DNA from: JBEKIK01 sp963838495 | Lineage (GTDB): Bacteria > Planctomycetota > Planctomycetia > Pirellulales > Thermoguttaceae | Assembly: GCA_963838495.1 (NCBI GenBank) | Contig: CAWIRC010000001.1 | Span: 1-64,000 of the forward strand | DNA: 64,000 bases | Reading direction: 5' to 3' | Shown: positions 34,896 to 43,300 of the stretch, in pieces | How positions within the stretch are numbered: the stretch's first letter is position 1 | Layout of the letters: every line of letters begins with the position of its first letter | Notes under the pieces: generated by a model | Seen by the model: only the letters and a program-made list of their open reading frames with translations | What the model was told of the DNA's origin: nothing | Databases searched by the model: none | Program-made: the position numbers and the translations under genes

Positions 34896-35535
34896 CCTCT
34901 AAAGCGTGGTTGGCCAACATGATCCGTTCTTTTTGATCGAGGACCAGCAATCCTTCCGCAAGGACGTTTAACGCCGATCGCACGCGGCTGGGTACAGACC
35001 GCGAGGGATCCAAGCCTTTTAGCACGCGGTGTAGGAAAATCAAATTCAACAAGAAGCAGGATAATGTAATAAACGTCATAGAGCGAAAAGCGGGGGCTTG
35101 CAAAAAGCCTAAGAATCCCGGTTTCTTCAAGGCCACGAAGCAAACTTCCAGATGGCCCCAATTATGACGAACACCGAGGAAGGGAATTAAGATCTGGTCA
35201 TCGGTCGAGTTTTCGTTAGAGGCAAGAGTCCAACCGCTGCCATGACCGCCCGCTTCCACCCACAATACGCCATCCTTCCGTCTAATGCCCGCCGACAGAA
35301 TGTCGCTGCGGCTGGCGAGGTAAAGTTGCAGCAACTGCGCCGCTCCTTCGCGGTTGCCTTGGGAGACCAGTATGGCGGCTTGCAGTCCGATTGTTTTACA
35401 CAGAGCTACTCGATCGTTGACGACAATTTGGGAGCGATCGGGAATCAGACCCAATGTCATGGCGGTCAAGATCACGCACGCGGTGAGGCATGCAAGACCA
35501 AAGGCGACTCGTGTTTTCGCGCCAGGCATTTTCAT
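34714..35535 (-). CDS. PAS-GGDEF-HD-GYP-type protein, N-terminal part (before a frameshift)
   Basis: From the ATG at 35535: a signal/membrane segment (about residues 8-27, FGLACLTACVILTAMTLGLI), a periplasmic region of about 130 residues, a second membrane helix (FITLSCFLLNLIFLHRVL), and the first half of a PAS domain (LVLDQKERIMLANHALEDVI). Near 34785 one base is missing and the sense continues in the frame of the gene part listed at 33087-34895. Together they make a protein of about 815 residues. Confidence 0.8.
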   Translation of the reverse strand: MKMPGAKTRVAFGLACLTACVILTAMTLGLIPDRSQIVVNDRVALCKTIGLQAAILVSQGNREGAAQLLQLYLASRSDILSAGIRRKDGVLWVEAGGHGSGWTLASNENSTDDQILIPFLGVRHNWGHLEVCFVALKKPGFLGFLQAPAFRSMTFITLSCFLLNLIFLHRVLKGLDPSRSVPSRVRSALNVLAEGLLVLDQKERIMLANHALEDVIGVSSTKLQGQPVSSLPWEEQSSNAEPYPWSSVLKDGNPRRRNSSSPHPWKRLPHFRR

Positions 35536-35707
35536 CGCGAATTTCACCGATGCCAGATTTAAAATTTAATTATTTTCGTCTATATGCGACTGCCCCCTTT
35601 GTCAAATTGTTGATCATATCATCCATAAAACTTTCCCGCGAAATGCCCGTTTGAACATGCGGCATCCGGGGGAAAACTGCCGGTTATTTTATGGACAACA
35701 ATCTAAT

Positions 35708-36004
35708 CTAGCTTATTGCTAACTCCGGCGATGTAGATTTAAAATCGTTTAAGCTTTGAAAGGCCCGCGGCAATTCAAAGCATTTAATCCCTGCAATTCC
35801 CCCGACCCGTGAAATGAAAAGGGCCGTTATAATCAACACAAGCCAAGTAAATAACAGGATGGGCCGATTCCAATCGAGTAGACGAATTCGTGCAATCCGG
35901 AGCGTTATGGGAGATTGCGGCAATATCCTGGCGGAGAAAAACATCGGCCAAATCCGGGGGTAGAACAGCTTCCCCGGGGCGGATGGCCGCGCAAGTTCAA
36001 TCAT
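35708..36004 (-). CDS. Possible small membrane protein
   Basis: About 98 residues beginning MIELARPSAPGKLFYPRIWP, with one clear membrane helix (PILLFTWLVLIITALFI). The supposed ribosome binding site (GGCGGGAAA) is weak. It lies 113 nt after the HlyD-like end of the M50 fusion. The remaining flanks (35548-35707 and 36005-36116) hold nothing recognised. Confidence 0.3.
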   Translation of the reverse strand: MIELARPSAPGKLFYPRIWPMFFSARILPQSPITLRIARIRLLDWNRPILLFTWLVLIITALFISRVGGIAGIKCFELPRAFQSLNDFKSTSPELAIS

Positions 36005-36116
36005 TTTCCCGCCGCATGCAATATGAGATTTATGCCGAATGCATGGATTCTTGCCGCCGCCAATTGTCACGCGTCATATTGCGGTCGAGGGATCTGCCGG
36101 AAAGAGGCAATTAATC

Positions 36117-37133
36117 TTATGTACTCCAGGCATTGCGCACGCGGCGGATTTTATCGCGACACCAGCGCTGAAATCGATTGAAGAGAAAATCGCCTATGGA
36201 TTGTCCCTGGGGTGTAAAACTCACCTGAGTGCGCTGGCCGGCGGCCAATAAAAGGCTCTGATCCAAGGACAATTTCACCTCTCCGGCGAATTGCGGAACA
36301 AGCAATTCATAGGACTCCGGGCCGGCTTCATCCTTTTTGTCCGGCGATTCATTTGTTTTGCGTCGCACAGGAAGCGGCCCGCCCTTGACGGCCGCAAGCG
36401 CCGGGTGGAGCGGTTCCAAAGACGCGCGTGGTTCAATTTGCGATAATGTGTTTTTAAAAACTCGTTCTCCCGCGCGTATTGTCACGGTTTTTCCGACTTG
36501 TGCGAAAAAGGCGTCGGCATCGTCCTGGTCCACGGCCACGCGCACTTCCTTGAAATTTTCATCTCCCAGCAGCACGACTTCCGAACCTTCGGAGAGATAT
36601 TTTCCCAACAGCAATTCCGGCTGACGGCTGACAATTGTACCCGAAACCGGCGCCCGGACCACCAGCCTGGAAGCCTGTTTGATTTTTTCGTCTCGCTTTT
36701 TTTCCAACGCTTCCAATTTTTGCTGTTCCGCTTTCAGGGCGGCGATTTCTTCCTTGTGCTGCAAGGTGCGGATAGTGAGCCGGGCGATGTCGATTTCTTT
36801 TTGCAACTCGGCCGTTTCACATTCCAGCTCATCATTGGTCAGCACGGCGATTACCTGGCCCGCATCCACCGCTTGCCCGGATCGGACCTCGATTTTACGC
36901 ACAAATCCGGGACTATAATTTCTGATCACAAGGAGCGGTTTGTATTCCACTATCGCCGGGGCGGCGATGCGGAAAGGAGTTGAAAAGCACAACAACGATA
37001 TGCACAAGAGCAAACAAACGCCGCCGCCGACAAGTATGGGTGCGTGGGCGAGGATTTCTCTTTTGGACTGGGGTTGCGGGATCGTTTCGCGAAACGCCAA
37101 AACGCCAAGGCGGTTATAAGCGCAACAATACAC
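36117..37133 (-). CDS. M50-HlyD fusion, C-terminal HlyD-like adaptor part
   Basis: The coherent reading begins near 37065 (SKREILAHAPILVGGGVCL) with a membrane helix, then the barrel-sandwich half-motif LVIRNYSPGFVRKIEVRSGQ, a coiled coil rich in lysine and glutamate, the second half-motif APVSGTIVSRQPELLLGKYL and a beta-barrel domain ending LAAGQRTQVSFTPQGQSIGD. It continues the M50 gene after one missing A in a short A run. The first 20 codons of this frame are not real protein. Adaptor for envelope transport, inner-membrane anchored. Confidence 0.85.
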   Translation of the reverse strand: MYCCAYNRLGVLAFRETIPQPQSKREILAHAPILVGGGVCLLLCISLLCFSTPFRIAAPAIVEYKPLLVIRNYSPGFVRKIEVRSGQAVDAGQVIAVLTNDELECETAELQKEIDIARLTIRTLQHKEEIAALKAEQQKLEALEKKRDEKIKQASRLVVRAPVSGTIVSRQPELLLGKYLSEGSEVVLLGDENFKEVRVAVDQDDADAFFAQVGKTVTIRAGERVFKNTLSQIEPRASLEPLHPALAAVKGGPLPVRRKTNESPDKKDEAGPESYELLVPQFAGEVKLSLDQSLLLAAGQRTQVSFTPQGQSIGDFLFNRFQRWCRDKIRRVRNAWST

Positions 37134-38296
37134 CAGATCATCTGCGATTCTTCAAACGGCAGGATGGATAATGTCAGAATGGTGAGCGATAAGTATACTA
37201 TGCAACGCCAGATTGCCGCGATTAAACCGTAACAGGCGATGATTTGGCGTTGCAGCGGGGTGTCGCCGGGGAATACCACGTTGCCGCCCGTCAGGATCTT
37301 GCCGCGCACGCCTCGCCAAAATTGCTGGCCGAAAGCATAAAGATTGGGTATTTCCAGCAGATCCATGAGAACGTAGTAGCCGTCGAAACGCATTAAGGGA
37401 TTGCCGTTGAACAGCAGGCTGCTGACCATGGCGATGACCACTATATTCACGCAGCAATAATGAATCCATCCAGGACCGGTATAACACCAAATCAAAACAG
37501 CCAGCGCAGCCGCGAACATCTCCACGTAAAGGCCGGCCAAGGCGGTATAAATGCGTTGCCGTTTGCAGCGGAAAGCCCAGGAAGAAGTGACGTCTACATA
37601 AGGGACGGGCATGCCCCAGAGGATCATGATCCCCATTTCAGAGACGATGCCGCCGTATTTTTTACAAACCAGGCCGTGAGCGGCCTCGTGCAAGGCTTTC
37701 AACACTACCCAGGCAACCGTCAAAGTGAACCAGTTGTGCGGGACGACGACGGTTTGCAACTCTTTTGTAAAAGAACTCCAACTGGAGATTAATCGTCCAA
37801 TAGCGGCCAGGCACGCGCAGAGCCACACTCCGCAGGTCGCCGATTCGAAGAGCCATGCGCACCACGGCAAAGCCGCCGTTAAGAAGCGATCCGGATGCGC
37901 CAGCGGGATGCGAATGGCCAAGGGATTAAAATTATGGCGGGGGGATGGAGCGGAATCTTTTTTTTGGTCTTCCAGGCTAAGCATGCCCGTGGGATGAGCC
38001 AATTTGGCGTCCAGCAGCCAATGCACGATTTGCACGGCTTCCTCTTCGGAAAAGGCATCTTTGCCCAAGGTGTTGGCGAGCCGCTGAAGGACGGCGTCCA
38101 GGGACGTCTTGCCGTCGAGCATGGAAATAAAGCTGCCTTCGGCGATGCCCAACCGGTAGAACTGGATTTCTTGAGGATCTTCGAGAAGATAGCACGGTTT
38201 CCCGTGGTAATACTGCACTGAAACGTGCAGATCATTGCGCAAGGTGATGTATAGCTGCCTGGGATCGCGGGTGCTGGGATCTCCGGCGGGGTTCAT
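36950..38296 (-). CDS. M50-HlyD fusion, PqqD-like and site-2-protease part
   Basis: ATG at 38296, one base after the stop of the upstream adaptor (TAAGATG), so translation is probably coupled. Residues 10-110 resemble PqqD (GKPCYLLEDPQEIQFYRLGI). Several membrane helices follow with the zinc-protease motif LHEAAHGLVCKKYGG (HExxH) and the second ligand region GNPLMRFDGYYVLMDLLEIP (NPxxDG type). The sense shifts frame near 37065 into the HlyD part. M50/HlyD fusions are known in planctomycete envelope clusters; the substrate is unproven. Residues after about 445 in this frame are out of phase. Confidence 0.88.
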   Translation of the reverse strand: MNPAGDPSTRDPRQLYITLRNDLHVSVQYYHGKPCYLLEDPQEIQFYRLGIAEGSFISMLDGKTSLDAVLQRLANTLGKDAFSEEEAVQIVHWLLDAKLAHPTGMLSLEDQKKDSAPSPRHNFNPLAIRIPLAHPDRFLTAALPWCAWLFESATCGVWLCACLAAIGRLISSWSSFTKELQTVVVPHNWFTLTVAWVVLKALHEAAHGLVCKKYGGIVSEMGIMILWGMPVPYVDVTSSWAFRCKRQRIYTALAGLYVEMFAAALAVLIWCYTGPGWIHYCCVNIVVIAMVSSLLFNGNPLMRFDGYYVLMDLLEIPNLYAFGQQFWRGVRGKILTGGNVVFPGDTPLQRQIIACYGLIAAIWRCIVYLSLTILTLSILPFEESQMIWCIVALITALAFWRFAKRSRNPSPKEKSSPTHPYLSAAAFVCSCAYRCCAFQLLSASPPRR

Positions 38297-38297
38297 C

Positions 38298-39776
38298 TTA
38301 GCATCCGAAATATGAAAAAATGTTTTCCCACAGTTTGTGAAACAAATTCCAATACAATACGTGCCTTGCGCCGTAGATCGTGGCCCTGCCATTCATGCCG
38401 GGGTGGAACAATTCATTGGGATTGTCGATCAGTATTTCGCCCACGAATACAAAGTCCGCATCCCATTCTTCGGCGCGGGGATGGATGCGAACGAGCGTTC
38501 CCTCGAAAGGCCGGCCGGGGTAAGCGTCTATTTTCACCGCGACTTTTCGGCCTACTTGCGCTTCGGTGATATCGCGTTCCGGAATGGCCACTTCGACCAC
38601 CATCTTGTCCAGAGGAGCGACTTCAAAAAGATTTTGTCCCAGCGTAACGGGCATGCCTTCGGCCCGCTTTTGATCGCCGCGGAGGACTATGCCGCGTATG
38701 GGACTTTTTATTTCCAATTTTTTGTTCCGCGACTGGAGCAATTCGAGCTTCAAATCCAAGCGTTCCTTTTCCAGCGCGGCCATCTGGGCTGCGCCCTGGT
38801 CCTGCTTGGCCATTTGGACGTTTCGTTTCACTTCCGAGCACTTAAGGTCGGCGGTCGTTTCCGAAATTGCCAGGCGGATTTCCCGGGCGTCCATTTGAGC
38901 CAACACCTGATCCTGCTTGACCACGTCGCCGGGTTCCACCCGGCTTTTTTCCAATATGCCTTCAAACGGCGCGGCAATGAATCGGCGCACGATGGGTTGC
39001 AGCCTGCACTTGCAGCTTATTTTATAGGAGCAAGGGATCCACAACGCGATAAAAATTATACCCAGCAGAATCGGCAAGCCCCTGATCAATAGTTTGCGGT
39101 GGCGCTCGGTCAAGCGCTGGCACCAACGGCGCAATCGGCCGTACTCGGATCGCCTGAGCAGTTCCAGGCAGACTGCCACGCGCGGTTCGCTGGCGCGAAT
39201 AAGTCCTAAATTAAGCGGTTTTTCCGCAAAGTCCTTTTTTCCAAGGAAGAGCCAAGCCGCCACGGTTTTGTCCTTGGCGGTTCGCAAGGGACTGCTGATT
39301 ATCGCCGCGTCGTCGGCATGGGCGGAGAGTTTCCGGTGAGCCAATGTCGCGTGACGGGAAGCGTCCCCGGGCAAAGGCCATACGGTTAATTCTTGGCGCA
39401 ACACGGCTTCCGCCAAAACCGTCTCCATGTCGCGCGCGGTTTGCGATCGCCGGTCAACCGCAGCCATGCCGGAAATCGCCAGCAGGCGGAAGCTTTCGGG
39501 ATGTTTGCCGCATACACCCAAAACAACCTGCCTGCAACCCACAAGATTCTGGAAACCGTTTACCAGTTTGGCGCAGCCTTGGGCCAATCCCTCGCTGTTT
39601 TCCGCGGACTGCAATATATCCATTATGCCGGCCGCCGCCCGGGCCTCCCACTCGGCCAGGCGGAGCTGATTCTCAACCCGCCGAGCAGCCGTATCGTCAG
39701 CCGCCGGCAGACCCGCCAAATAGTCTTCCCAGGAATGGTCGCTGAAGCAGACCGATGAATCGGTTATGTCACTCAC
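38298..39776 (-). CDS. GAF-like/HlyD family periplasmic adaptor
   Basis: 492 residues, GTG start. Residues 40-215 look like a GAF-type domain (FQNLVGCRQVVLGVCG, LAHRKLSAHADDAAIISSPL). A membrane helix lies at about 233-250 (RGLPILLGIIFIALWIP), then an HlyD core: FIAAPFEGILEKSRVEPGDV, a short helical hairpin, IKSPIRGIVLRGDQKRAEGM and a beta-barrel (VGRKVAVKIDAYPGRPFEGT). The cytosolic N-terminal domain on an adaptor is unusual and could sense or dock. It overlaps the M50 start region by translational coupling. Confidence 0.88.
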   Translation of the reverse strand: MSDITDSSVCFSDHSWEDYLAGLPAADDTAARRVENQLRLAEWEARAAAGIMDILQSAENSEGLAQGCAKLVNGFQNLVGCRQVVLGVCGKHPESFRLLAISGMAAVDRRSQTARDMETVLAEAVLRQELTVWPLPGDASRHATLAHRKLSAHADDAAIISSPLRTAKDKTVAAWLFLGKKDFAEKPLNLGLIRASEPRVAVCLELLRRSEYGRLRRWCQRLTERHRKLLIRGLPILLGIIFIALWIPCSYKISCKCRLQPIVRRFIAAPFEGILEKSRVEPGDVVKQDQVLAQMDAREIRLAISETTADLKCSEVKRNVQMAKQDQGAAQMAALEKERLDLKLELLQSRNKKLEIKSPIRGIVLRGDQKRAEGMPVTLGQNLFEVAPLDKMVVEVAIPERDITEAQVGRKVAVKIDAYPGRPFEGTLVRIHPRAEEWDADFVFVGEILIDNPNELFHPGMNGRATIYGARHVLYWNLFHKLWENIFSYFGC

Positions 39777-39932
39777 AAGCGATCTCGATGTAAAAAATAT
39801 TATTGAATCCCGGGTAGTTGATAATCACTTTGCCGGGGTTGCAGTTGTACTATGACCTCTTTCCCAGGCAAGGCAGTGCAACTGCCGCACCAACTTATGC
39901 TTTTTTTACCGCCTAGGACTGGGGAAATGGTT

Positions 39933-40808
39933 CTATTTATCGTTATTTTCATCACTCGCAGTCAAAGATGCCGTCTGCGGGTTGGGAATAATTGAAAGGA
40001 AGCAAGCCATCCCGCTGCGATAGTGTTTTTTGGGATTGTCGATGACGACTCTGACGCGAACAGTGCCGCTTTCCGGATCGGTTACCTGGCTGACGGACTC
40101 GATCGAGCCTTTTGCCGGCGTGGACTCTCCGGGAAAATTCACGGAGACTTTCTGGCCGACGGAAAAACGGCCCACCTCGGCCGCGGCAACGGGAAAAATG
40201 ATTTTTAATTGATCGCATTGCACGACTGTCAGCACGATGGGATCGGTGGCTGCAACTTGTTCGGAAACCTCCTTATGGATCTTTGTGACTATGCCGTCGA
40301 TTGGGCTGATGATTTTACGGCGTTCGATTTGCGTCCCGATGCGGGTGTATTCTAATTCCTTTATTTTCTGCTCTTCCTTGGCGGCGAGCAGTTCGGCCTC
40401 GGCAATTTCCAATTCCGCCTTTGCACGCAACACTTCCTCGGAGTGCGCGTGGCCGTCGGCCTGCAGTTCCTGGAGCTTTTGGGATCGCTCCTTTTTAAGT
40501 TCCACGGCGGCCGAGGCGGATTTTATCCGACCCAAAGAATTCTTGCCGGCCTTGGCGATTTCCATGGCGGCTTCCAAAACGTCCGTGTCCAACGTCGCCA
40601 GAAGTTGTCCCTCGTGAACCGTATCGCTTTCTTTGACGAGCATCTTGGTGATTATGCCTTGTTCCGCCGTCGATACATTGATGGTCCGATATGGTTCGGT
40701 AAAACTGTCCACGTTGTTGGCAAGAAGCGATTGCGCGTTCATTGTCAAAACCATGACAATCGCAATGTCCCACCTTATCAAACGGATTGGTTCATTTAGT
40801 CTGGTCAT
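39933..40808 (-). CDS. HlyD/RND-type periplasmic adaptor
   Basis: 291 residues, ATG with GAGGACC upstream. N-terminal signal or anchor (residues 12-30). Domains in order: lipoyl half-motif VSTAEQGIITKMLVKESDTV, coiled-coil hairpin (about 75-155, rich in Glu/Ala/Lys), second half-motif IISPIDGIVTKIHKEVSEQV, and a beta-barrel (VGQKVSVNFPGESTPAKGSI). It ends in a short acidic tail. It links an inner-membrane partner to the outer-membrane channel; the nearest candidate is the TolC-like protein in the same block. Confidence 0.9.
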   Translation of the reverse strand: MTRLNEPIRLIRWDIAIVMVLTMNAQSLLANNVDSFTEPYRTINVSTAEQGIITKMLVKESDTVHEGQLLATLDTDVLEAAMEIAKAGKNSLGRIKSASAAVELKKERSQKLQELQADGHAHSEEVLRAKAELEIAEAELLAAKEEQKIKELEYTRIGTQIERRKIISPIDGIVTKIHKEVSEQVAATDPIVLTVVQCDQLKIIFPVAAAEVGRFSVGQKVSVNFPGESTPAKGSIESVSQVTDPESGTVRVRVVIDNPKKHYRSGMACFLSIIPNPQTASLTASDENNDK

Positions 40809-40861
40809 AAAAAGGTCCTCGACTGTTCCCCCGGGAGTAATTGCCCGGGGTTATAAATATG

Positions 40862-41245
40862 TTATTGGGATTGTTGATCATACTTTGTTAATATATCTCG
40901 CAACCAACGGTCATGCAGAAACAAACTGTGCCGGGCCCAATAGTGTTGCCGTTCCACGCGGATTTGAACGCGGGCGATTTCTCGCGATAAATTCAATGTA
41001 GATTCGCACTTATCATCCGCCAGGCGGAGCACGAGTCGTTTCAGGCCGGGCGCATATTTTTCTATCAAGGGATCGTCGGCGGCCACGTAGAACCTGCAGG
41101 AACCCGGATCGCCTTGGCGCGCGGCCCGGCCGGAAAGTTGACGGTCGATGCGCCGCGATTCGTGCCGTTCCACGCCGATGACGTGCAAGCCTCCCAGCTC
41201 GGCCACGCCGGGATGGAGGCGGATATCGGTGCCCCGGCCGGCCAT
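40862..41245 (-). CDS. SecA-like ATPase, C-terminal part (after a frameshift)
   Basis: 127 residues beginning MAGRGTDIRLHPGVAELGGL, a SecA helicase motif V region, then RIDRQLSGRAARQGDPGSCR (motif VI) and a helical end. It is the direct continuation of the gene part at 41065-42813; one missing G in a GGG run near 41275 separates them. The stop at 40862 gives a short SecA of about 650 residues that lacks the usual C-terminal linker and zinc-binding tail. Confidence 0.85.
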   Translation of the reverse strand: MAGRGTDIRLHPGVAELGGLHVIGVERHESRRIDRQLSGRAARQGDPGSCRFYVAADDPLIEKYAPGLKRLVLRLADDKCESTLNLSREIARVQIRVERQHYWARHSLFLHDRWLRDILTKYDQQSQ

Positions 41246-42813
41246 GTTCGTGGCGATGGTAACCGCTCCGGCCTCGCCGCGCGGGCCACAATCATGGCCT
41301 CCGACAAGTCTTGTTTTCCGTTAAGGAGCCGGAATGGGATTCCGCGCTTTTCCAGTTTGGCGGCCAAGAACTCGCTGTTTTTTATGGTGCGAGTGCCGAC
41401 CAGGACCGGCCGGCCGGTTCGGTTTAAATCGGCGATTTCCTCCACAATTGCCGCGTATTTGACGTCGGCGTGTATAAAATATCGGGTTGGAAGCATCTTG
41501 CGCCGGCAGGGCATGTGGGGAGGAATCGCCACGATCTGCAATTGATACAAATTCCAGAACTCCCGTTCGCTGCCTTGCGCGGTCCCAGTCATGCCGGAAA
41601 GATGCGGGTAGAGTTGGAAATAGCGTTGCCGGGAAATTCGCGCCATCGAACAGTTCTCGGCGTTGACCGAAAGCCCTTCCTTGGCTTCGACCGCCTGATG
41701 CAAACCGTCGCGCCATTGCCTGTCGGGATAAAAACGCCCGGTGTACTCGTCAACCAAAAGCACCTTTCCGCCTTGAACCACGTAATCCTCGTCTTTGTGC
41801 AAGAATTCTTTGGCATGCAGGGCTTGCTCGACGTACATGTCCCAAGGACGGCGGAGCCCGTTTTTCGGAATCGATTTTCCCGCGGCGAAGATTTTTTGTT
41901 TTCCCGGGCCGGTAATAGTGATGCGGCGATCGACTCGATCGGTGAGATAATCTTCGCCGGAAACAAACTGCGATGCGGCGTCCCGGGCCGAGTAATAGGC
42001 CCTGATCTCGATGTCGGCGTCGTTCGTGTTCTGGCTGAGCAACAAAGGCGAGGTCGCCGAGTCGATCAAGACGCTGTCCATCTCATCCACTATGGCCACG
42101 GCAAGGTCTCTTTGTACGGTCGAGGCCTGCGGCAACTCCCGACCTTGAAGCAACGCCCTGAAGCTCGATCCCAAAGCCGCTTTGGGATGGTTCCAAAGAC
42201 GAAGTTGATCGCGCAGATAGTCAAAGCCGAACTCCTGATCGGCGCCATAGGTCACATCGCAGGCATAAGCCGTCTGTTTCTCGCAGTGCGAGATGTCGTA
42301 GCGGTTTAGACCCACCGAAACGCCCAACATCTTATAGACCGGCGAAAGAAGTTCGTAATCCCGCTGGGCCAGATACTCGTTTGCAGTGACCACGTGCACT
42401 CCTCGACCGGCCAAGGCGTTGACGAACGCCGGAAGGCTGGCCAAAAAGGTCTTGCCTTCCCCGGTTTGCATTTCCGCCACGCATCGGCGGGTCAAGATCA
42501 TGCCCGCCAGCAATTGTTCGTCATAGAGCGTTATCCCCAGGCAACGCCGCGTCGCTTCATAAACCAGAGCAAAGCCGGGAATGGTTATCTCCTTGCACGA
42601 AGGACAAAGACCGCCGGCCACGGCCTGCCGGAGCCGCCCGCTTCGGGACAGCAGTTCTTCCGCGGAGCAATGCTGCAAAGCGGCGGCGCTATCACGCACT
42701 TTTTGCACGAACCGCCACTCGGTTTTCCTTGCAAAGCGGGTCCGCGGCCAAAGCCACTGTTTGGCGCGGATTATCATCGGCAATGGAGGGGAGAATGAGT
42801 CACCGGTGATCAT
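41065..42813 (-). CDS. SecA-like preprotein translocase ATPase, N-terminal part
   Basis: Reads coherently from the ATG at 42813 to about 41275. Visible: VYEATRRCLGITLYDEQLLA, Walker A CVAEMQTGEGKTFLASLPAF, GVHVVTANEYLAQRDYELL, YGADQEFGFDYLRDQL, Walker B VAIVDEMDSVLIDSATSPLL, a reduced preprotein cross-linking domain, and LSGMTGTAQGSEREFWNLY. It is clearly SecA-related but divergent, with CPSCKE inserted near residue 75. Placed between tolC-like and hlyD-like genes it is more likely a dedicated motor than the housekeeping SecA. Residues after about 512 in this frame are out of phase. Confidence 0.88.
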   Translation of the reverse strand: MITGDSFSPPLPMIIRAKQWLWPRTRFARKTEWRFVQKVRDSAAALQHCSAEELLSRSGRLRQAVAGGLCPSCKEITIPGFALVYEATRRCLGITLYDEQLLAGMILTRRCVAEMQTGEGKTFLASLPAFVNALAGRGVHVVTANEYLAQRDYELLSPVYKMLGVSVGLNRYDISHCEKQTAYACDVTYGADQEFGFDYLRDQLRLWNHPKAALGSSFRALLQGRELPQASTVQRDLAVAIVDEMDSVLIDSATSPLLLSQNTNDADIEIRAYYSARDAASQFVSGEDYLTDRVDRRITITGPGKQKIFAAGKSIPKNGLRRPWDMYVEQALHAKEFLHKDEDYVVQGGKVLLVDEYTGRFYPDRQWRDGLHQAVEAKEGLSVNAENCSMARISRQRYFQLYPHLSGMTGTAQGSEREFWNLYQLQIVAIPPHMPCRRKMLPTRYFIHADVKYAAIVEEIADLNRTGRPVLVGTRTIKNSEFLAAKLEKRGIPFRLLNGKQDLSEAMIVARAARPERLPSPRTWPAGAPISASIPAWPSWEACTSSAWNGTNRGASTVNFPAGPRAKAIRVPAGSTWPPTIP

Positions 42814-42853
42814 GGCATTTTTTTCACTCGGCGATACTATTCACAAGGGGCTG

Positions 42854-43189
42854 TTATTGTTTGATGGTGACGTTTGTAGGAACCATGGCTGCGGCTGGAA
42901 CATCGATAATGACGCGCGGCGAAGACGCGCGATCTTTGTTTGACGGCGAAGGTTGCGAGGCATCCGCCCCGGCTTGCGGCGATGCGCCTTGATCGGCGCA
43001 ACGAGGCAGGATGAGATTTTATCACAACCTGGGTGGCGTTGTTACAATTCACTTGCGCTTTTGCAGGCGCATCGTTCGTGGAAGCGGGCCTCGGGGCGGT
43101 AATGCCGGAATTTGTCGACACGGGCTGGGGCCGCGCCGGCCTGCTGCGACGTCGAGGGCGGCGAGGCCCCGGCTTGCGGCGGCGCGCCT
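42854..43189 (-). other. Trailer of the TolC-like gene with frame-shifted coding sense
   Basis: Beyond the TolC-like stop at 43190 the minus strand still encodes proline/alanine-rich sequence of the same type in other frames: CADKGAPPQAGASPPSTSQQ, STNDAPAKAQVNCNNATQVV, then CADQGASPQAGADASQPSPS and a final VPTNVTIKQ with a stop at 42854. The original C-terminus probably extended to here before a 200-bp tandem duplication and base changes broke the frame. Confidence 0.5.
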
Positions 43190-43300
43190 TTATCGGCGCA
43201 ACGCGGCAGGCTGAGATTTTACCACGACCTGAGTGGCGTTGTTATAATTCGCTTGGGCTTTTGCAGGGGGATTGTTTGTCGAAGCCGCACCAGGGGCGGG
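42961..43300. repeat. 200-bp-period tandem repeat at the 3' end of the TolC-like gene
   Basis: GGCTTGCGGCG.GCGCCTT.ATCGGCGCAACG at 42971 recurs at 43171, and the following stretch (GGCAGG.TGAGATTTTA.CAC.ACCTG.GTGGCGTTGTTA) matches for over 100 bp. The period of 200 is not a multiple of three, so each unit changes the reading frame. Confidence 0.7.

Noticed and set aside
41470..42309. 279-residue plus-strand frame
   Set aside because: Shadow of the SecA-like gene.
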